Shown here in pieces: positions 59,616 to 64,000 of a stretch of DNA of 64,000 nucleotides. The notes under the pieces are model-generated. The model did not search any database. It saw only the letters and a program-made list of their open reading frames with translations, and was not told the origin of the DNA. Made by a program: the position numbers and the translations under genes. Within the stretch, counting starts at the first letter, position 1; each line of letters begins with the position of its first letter. Source of the DNA: Cunninghamella blakesleeana (lineage: Eukaryota > Mucoromycota > Mucoromycetes > Mucorales > Cunninghamellaceae); the NCBI GenBank assembly GCA_017871115.1, contig JAFCIZ010000003.1:125001-189000 (forward strand), in the 5' to 3' direction.

Positions 59616-61277
59616 CAGTGGGGGAAAAAACTGTTCATACGTTTTCAAAATTTGACTTTGTTCTTTAATTACTCTATCAATACTTTATCAATCCTTATGA
59701 AAATTAGAATAGTAATAGAGTAGCTTATTTATAAATATATTACAAAGTTTGAGTTTAAAATATTTAGATCTCCGGTTTTTATTAAGGTTTTAAACAGCGA
59801 TGTCCATATGAACAGTTTTTTCCAATTTCTAATTAATTAACTAATATCTTGTTGGTCCGCCTTTAGCATCCAATACAGCTTGAATACGATCAGGCATACT
59901 ATCTATGTATCTTCTACATTGTTCCTGTGTAAAAGAATTCCATTCTACATCAATTCTTTCCCATAATTCGTGAACACCTTTAGCCCTGGTACCATATTCA
60001 CTAAGCTTTAACTTCAAATGGTGCCACACATGTTCAATTGGGTTTAAGTCAGGACTTTGTGCTGGCCAATCTTCGAGTATTTTTATCTTTTCTTGTCGCA
60101 TCCATTCAATAGTAGATGTTGCCTTATGTTTTGGGTCGTTATCCTGTTGAAAATAATACTCTGACCAGTCAAAACCATAGTATTCCATGCTATCTCTGAA
60201 TGTAGTGTTCAAAATTTCTTGATAATCCTTAGCTTTCATAGTCCCATCGTAAACTTGACATGCATATCCTGGTCCAGAATGAGTTATACAACCCCACATC
60301 ATTATATTTCCACCCCCATGCTTGACTGTTAAATCAAGATGATGAGGCTTCAATTTGTCACCTGGTCTTGACCAATAATATTTGCAGCCATCAGACCCCC
60401 AGACGTTTATTTTGGTTTCGTCAGAGAATACTACACGTCTCCAGTCATCAATAGTCCAGTTTTTGTATCTTTTTGCAAAGTTTAAACGGTCCTGTTGATG
60501 CTTTTTTGACAAAAGTGGCTTCTTTTTTTTAATAGCAGAAAAAAAATTCATAGATTTTAAAACATTAGCCGATGTTTTGACTGTCAATTCATATCCTAGG
60601 TTCGATAACTTCCTTTGGACATCCGTGGCAGTTAGTAGTTGACCTGATAGAACCATTTTTTTGATAAGAGATTTAGTTTTGTCGGCTACAACAATAGGTC
60701 TTCCACCAAGATTACGGTTTCTATTAGGGAACCACTTACTAGAGTAGTTACTAATGACACCTTTTGATAAACCAAGTCTACTAGAAATGATACTGTATGG
60801 TATTTCATTGATCAACATTGATTTTAAATCATTTTGGACGTCTACAGGTAAAGCTTGAGGCATCTTGATTAATGGACAAAGTGAATAGGTAGTTTAATTG
60901 AGGTGATAAAGAAAAGTGAAAGAAAATAAAAAAAAATAAACTGAAAAATAATGGTTTAAATAGTTTTTCGGAATGCATTTACATTAGTAATTATTATTCT
61001 ATACTTTCCGAACCAATAATAAAAGGTAAAGTAGGCAAACAGAACGGAAATGCTTAATATTCACATTATGGAAAAAACTGTTCATATGGACATCGCTGTT
61101 TAAAACCTTAATAAAAACCGGAGATCTAAATATTTTAAACTCAAACTTTATAATATATTTATAAATAAGCTATTCTATTACTATTCTAAGTTTCATAAGG
61201 ATTGATAAAGTATTGATAGAGTAATTAAAGAACAAAGTCAAATTTTGAAAACGTATGAACAGTTTTTTCCCCCACTG
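59616..61277 (-). mobile_element. Tc1-like family B element (B2)
   Basis: 1662 bp with TA at 59614-59615 and 61278-61279. It has long terminal repeats of about 212 bp, starting CAGTGGGGGAAAAAACTGTT. A second copy of the AACAGTTTTTTCC motif lies, inverted, at the inner end of each repeat (about 59810 and 61070). Confidence 0.95.
59841..60863 (-). CDS. Tc1/mariner transposase, family B (B2)
   Basis: 340 residues, starting MPQALPVDVQNDLKSMLINE. The HTH is around LGLSKGVISNYSSKW and the linker is RNLGGRPIVV. The DDE triad is intact: VVFSDETKINVWG, YYFQQDNDPKHK and DLNPIEHVW. The B1 remnant (27538-28251) is a diverged relative, closest in the SMNFFSAIKKKKPLL and WRRV(V/I)FSDETKIN regions. It is possibly active. 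Confidence 0.95.
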   Translation of the reverse strand: MPQALPVDVQNDLKSMLINEIPYSIISSRLGLSKGVISNYSSKWFPNRNRNLGGRPIVVADKTKSLIKKMVLSGQLLTATDVQRKLSNLGYELTVKTSANVLKSMNFFSAIKKKKPLLSKKHQQDRLNFAKRYKNWTIDDWRRVVFSDETKINVWGSDGCKYYWSRPGDKLKPHHLDLTVKHGGGNIMMWGCITHSGPGYACQVYDGTMKAKDYQEILNTTFRDSMEYYGFDWSEYYFQQDNDPKHKATSTIEWMRQEKIKILEDWPAQSPDLNPIEHVWHHLKLKLSEYGTRAKGVHELWERIDVEWNSFTQEQCRRYIDSMPDRIQAVLDAKGGPTRY

Positions 61278-61988
61278 TATATTATTGCCGGTATAGATTA
61301 TCTAACTAAATGGGTAGAAGCTCGTGCTTTATGTTATCAAACAACATCAGAAGTTGCCTTATTTATTTATGAAGAAATAATATGTCGTCATGGTACACCT
61401 CATCTTATAATTACGGATAATGGCAAACCCTTTATTAGTGATTTAATAAAAAAGGTTTGTAATCAATATAATATACATCATAATACAATATCAGTCGGAA
61501 ACTCTCAAGCCAATGGATTGATTGAAAGGTTTAATTCTACACTTGGAACTATAATAAAAAAGGTTACATCAACTGAAAAATCAATATGGGATCAATACCT
61601 TCCTTCGGTTCTATTCGCGTATCGATCCATCAAACAATCTTCAACACAACAATCACCATTTTATTTAACTTATGGATATGACGTTAAAACTCCGTTTGAT
61701 CAACATGCCAAACCTATTGATTTTAATACTTATAATTTTGATACACAATTAAAATTAAGGACAAAAAAGGAAATTCTAGCTCTCAATCAGATAAGACAAT
61801 CAGCATCAAAAATGATAGAAAAATCACAAATGAACCAGAAATTGGCGATCGATAAAAAAGTCTTAAATAATAATAGAGAATGGAAACCTGCCTTTAGAAT
61901 TGGTGACATTGTAACGCTATATAATGGAATAAAAGCAAATTCTTGGTCTGGGAAAATATCTGACATGTGGCAAGGAAAATATATCATA

Positions 61989-63642
61989 CACCTCAGTCCA
62001 AAATGCCCAAGTGTTTTGCAATTTTTAATATTTTTTGTATTTCATTTAAATATTTATTAATAAATCTATAACAGCTAATGTATATTGTGTAGCACTAATA
62101 AAGCTCTATCTATCCATGAATAACAATTGTGAGAATACACTATTGCATGGCTTCAATATACCACATTTAAATTTTTTATTAAAAAAAATAAAATAAAAAA
62201 GAGTAGTGTACATGACATTTCTTTTTATCTAAAGCTACTAATAAGGGATACGACCACCTTTATTTTTTATTATTAATTGACATCTGTGTGGCATTGAATT
62301 AACGACTTTAATTGCCATATCATTCATATATTTACTTTCCCAAATCACTTCAATACGTTCCCATAGTTCATCTAGTGATTTAGCTGGTTCATCATAGTTT
62401 TTCACCAGCTGTTGCTTAAGTAATGACCACATATTCTCTATTGGGTTTAAATCTGGAGAGTATGTTGGCCAATATAATAATTCTACATTATGCTTCTGGT
62501 ACCATTTTTGGGATGCAATAGATTTATGCTTAGGATCGTTGTCTTGCAAAAGTAAAACGTGACTTTTGTCAAAGTTATACCAATCCAAAGTCTTTATGAA
62601 TTCATCATCCATTATTTCTAGAAATAATGGAGTATCCATGTAGGAATGTAGTCGTGATAAAAAGCCTACACCTTTAGCAGTGATGCAGCCCCAAACGGAA
62701 ATTGAACCACCAAACCCCTTTGGCACCTCGGAGAAAGAAAAGTCTTGTCGAGGTACATTCTTTTTCCCCCAAGTCCATAAATTGCCGTCATCACCAAAAC
62801 GATTCACTCTACTTTCATCTGCGAAGATAACCTTTGACCACTCCGCTTCTCCCCAATCCTTGTACCTTTTAGCAAATTCTAGGCGCTTTCGTTTGGTGCT
62901 CTTAGTTAGTGGAGGAACCGTTTTTTTTTTTCGTGCAACCAAATCCTTCCCAACAAGTACCCTACGAATTGTTGATTTGCTAACTTTAACATTATAACTA
63001 CGTCCTATGGACTTTACTGCTTCTACTGTATTCATTAATTTTCCTCGCTGGAAAGATGTCACCAAATGAGATTCGCATTCCTTAGAGATTCTATGTGGCC
63101 GACCAGCATTATTTTTAGGAATGTTCTTTAAAGTCTTACTAATGTTTAATACTGTTCCTTTAGAAACTTTAAATTTACGAGCTATATCTCTGTGTGGTTC
63201 GCAATGTTGCAAAGCTACTATTATGTCTGACTTCTTTGCTTTGTTAATTGGGTGCATTGTGAAATGTCGAAATTACGAAATTAGAGATCAATTAATTTAA
63301 AAAAAAAAAAAAAAACTAGATATTCAAGAAAGAAATGAAGAAAAAGTAATTCTCCGATAACGACCATATTTTATATAAAAAGCATAAACCAATAAAACCT
63401 ATTTTTCAAAAAAAAAATTTTTTTGGGCACCAAGGTTCAAAATTGCCCAAATGAATTTTTTTTTTCAGCAACATATTACGCGGGACTGGATATGTATATA
63501 AACATAGCGCTTTTAATATAAAAGGACAATTACTAGGACATTATATTCATGCAGTATATACACATATTTAATATAGAAATTAACTTGAATTATTTCGAAA
63601 AAAAAAAAAAATGTAAACACTTGGGCATTTTGGACCGAGGTG
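61989..63642 (-). mobile_element. Tc1-like family D copy D2
   Basis: 1654 bp with TA at 61987-61988 and 63643-63644. CACCTCAGTCCAAAATGCCC at one end and the complement of CACCTCGGTCC at the other match D1 in mirror image. It is inserted near the end of the element 2 integrase. Confidence 0.95.
62238..63257 (-). CDS. Tc1/mariner transposase, family D (D2)
   Basis: 339 residues, identical by eye to D1, with an intact DD34E triad (FADESRVNRFG, LLQDNDPKHK, NPIENMW). Two copies with the same protein at different sites point to recent movement. Confidence 0.95.
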   Translation of the reverse strand: MHPINKAKKSDIIVALQHCEPHRDIARKFKVSKGTVLNISKTLKNIPKNNAGRPHRISKECESHLVTSFQRGKLMNTVEAVKSIGRSYNVKVSKSTIRRVLVGKDLVARKKKTVPPLTKSTKRKRLEFAKRYKDWGEAEWSKVIFADESRVNRFGDDGNLWTWGKKNVPRQDFSFSEVPKGFGGSISVWGCITAKGVGFLSRLHSYMDTPLFLEIMDDEFIKTLDWYNFDKSHVLLLQDNDPKHKSIASQKWYQKHNVELLYWPTYSPDLNPIENMWSLLKQQLVKNYDEPAKSLDELWERIEVIWESKYMNDMAIKVVNSMPHRCQLIIKNKGGRIPY

Positions 63643-63792
63643 TACATCAATCTCTTGGGAAAGGTACTTATATGATTAAACCACTAGATACAACAAAGAC
63701 AAGGATAAAGCGTGTTCACGGTAATAGGCTCAAGATCTTACAATTACCTGATGTAAATTGGAATGTACATGTTTATAAAACCTATGGATTGG

Positions 63793-63800
<8 letters not shown>

Positions 63801-63840
<40 letters not shown>

Positions 63841-64000
63841 TACGTACTCTTCCGAAAAAAAATAATAATAATAATATATATAATAATAACCATAATAATA
63901 TATATAATAATAATCATAATAACATAAATCATATTTAAAAGAAATCAGATAACAAATATAATTTTAACGAAGTTGATCCAGTAACACAAAAGAACTAATC
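63801..64000 (+). other. Post-integrase region of element 2, cut by the window edge
   Basis: A long A-run (about 37 nt from 63800) and AATAAT repeats. No ORF4 start is visible before the window ends, so its presence in element 2 is unresolved. Confidence 0.5.

Larger units (their letters stand above)
59161..63800 (+). pseudogene. Integrase ORF of element 2, interrupted by B2 and D2
   Basis: 59161-59615, 61280-61988 and 63645-63800 join to 1320 nt, 440 codons including stop, exactly as in element 1. It starts MDQQIINNIKEYLTTL. It has the HHCC domain (HPLGGHIGYHNTLY...KKCSRCQ), WGLDVKHV, IITDNGKPFISD and NGLIERFNS. B2 splits GGYRY|IIAGIDY, and D2 splits YII|HQSLGKGTY. It ends KTYGLEL. Confidence 0.92.
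49823..64000 (+). mobile_element. Ty3/gypsy element 2, 3' end beyond the window
   Basis: It has the same layout as element 1: LTR, PBS, gag, frameshift, protease-RT-RNase H, spacer, separate integrase ORF. It is inserted in the 3' LTR of element 1 after ATTAT. Four Tc1 copies (C, A7, B2, D2) interrupt it, and all coding frames are intact after removal. The 3' LTR, and any ORF4, lie past 64000. Confidence 0.92.

Overview
The window is AT-rich nuclear DNA from a fungus, most likely an early-diverging lineage of the Mucoromycota type. The basis is short GT/AG introns of about 50-150 bp, a two-exon RPS19 gene, expanded secreted serine carboxypeptidases, Ty3/gypsy retroelements and many Tc1-like transposons. 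The lineage is an inference; no marker in the window fixes it.

Left part (1-24783), host genes. The 3' end of a phosphopantetheine adenylyltransferase gene (coenzyme A synthesis) is followed by four head-to-tail S10 serine carboxypeptidase genes on the minus strand (SCP1-SCP4, 1654-14793), with a small hypothetical gene between SCP3 and SCP4. Rebuilding every exon gives intact proteins of 461, 460 and 460 residues for SCP2, SCP3 and SCP4. SCP1 carries a +1 frameshift before the catalytic histidine. A low-complexity four-exon protein, RPS19 and a nearly 4-kb gene-free stretch follow. A fifth, diverged carboxypeptidase with fewer introns (SCP5) lies on the plus strand.

Middle (24784-29708), repeat wreckage: a large AAT/ATT palindromic microsatellite, a 9-bp minisatellite, an orphan Tc1 end, two LTR-like sequences in inverted orientation, a truncated Tc1 copy, and a solo LTR inside an older LTR remnant.

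Right part (29709-64000), two Ty3/gypsy elements. Element 1 (29709-49822) has a 5' LTR, gag, a protease-RT-RNase H frame reached by -1 frameshifting, a spacer of about 600 nt, a separate integrase ORF, a further ORF after integrase, and a 3' LTR. Element 2 (49823 to beyond the window) is inserted into the 3' LTR of element 1 and has the same layout as far as it is visible. Eleven complete Tc1-like insertions sit inside these elements or inside each other: seven of family A, two of D, one of B and one of C. Removing each one with a single TA restores the target exactly. After excision the pol frames are 1036 and 1019 codons including stop, both integrase ORFs are 440 codons including stop, and all seven family A copies reduce to exactly 1680 bp.

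Most notable signals: (i) two family A lineages differ by a dense patch in the transposase helix-turn-helix, and by a matching base in the duplicated motif of their terminal repeats; (ii) almost every family A copy has one of two disabling changes, a Trp136 stop or replacement of the first catalytic Asp148 by Glu; (iii) the gypsy elements encode integrase in a separate ORF behind a spacer with repeated hairpin motifs, and element 1 carries an extra ORF; (iv) a slippery AAAAAAC plus a hairpin is conserved at both gag/pol junctions; (v) two unrelated Tc1 families hit the same Tyr codon of the RT YIDD box in the two elements.
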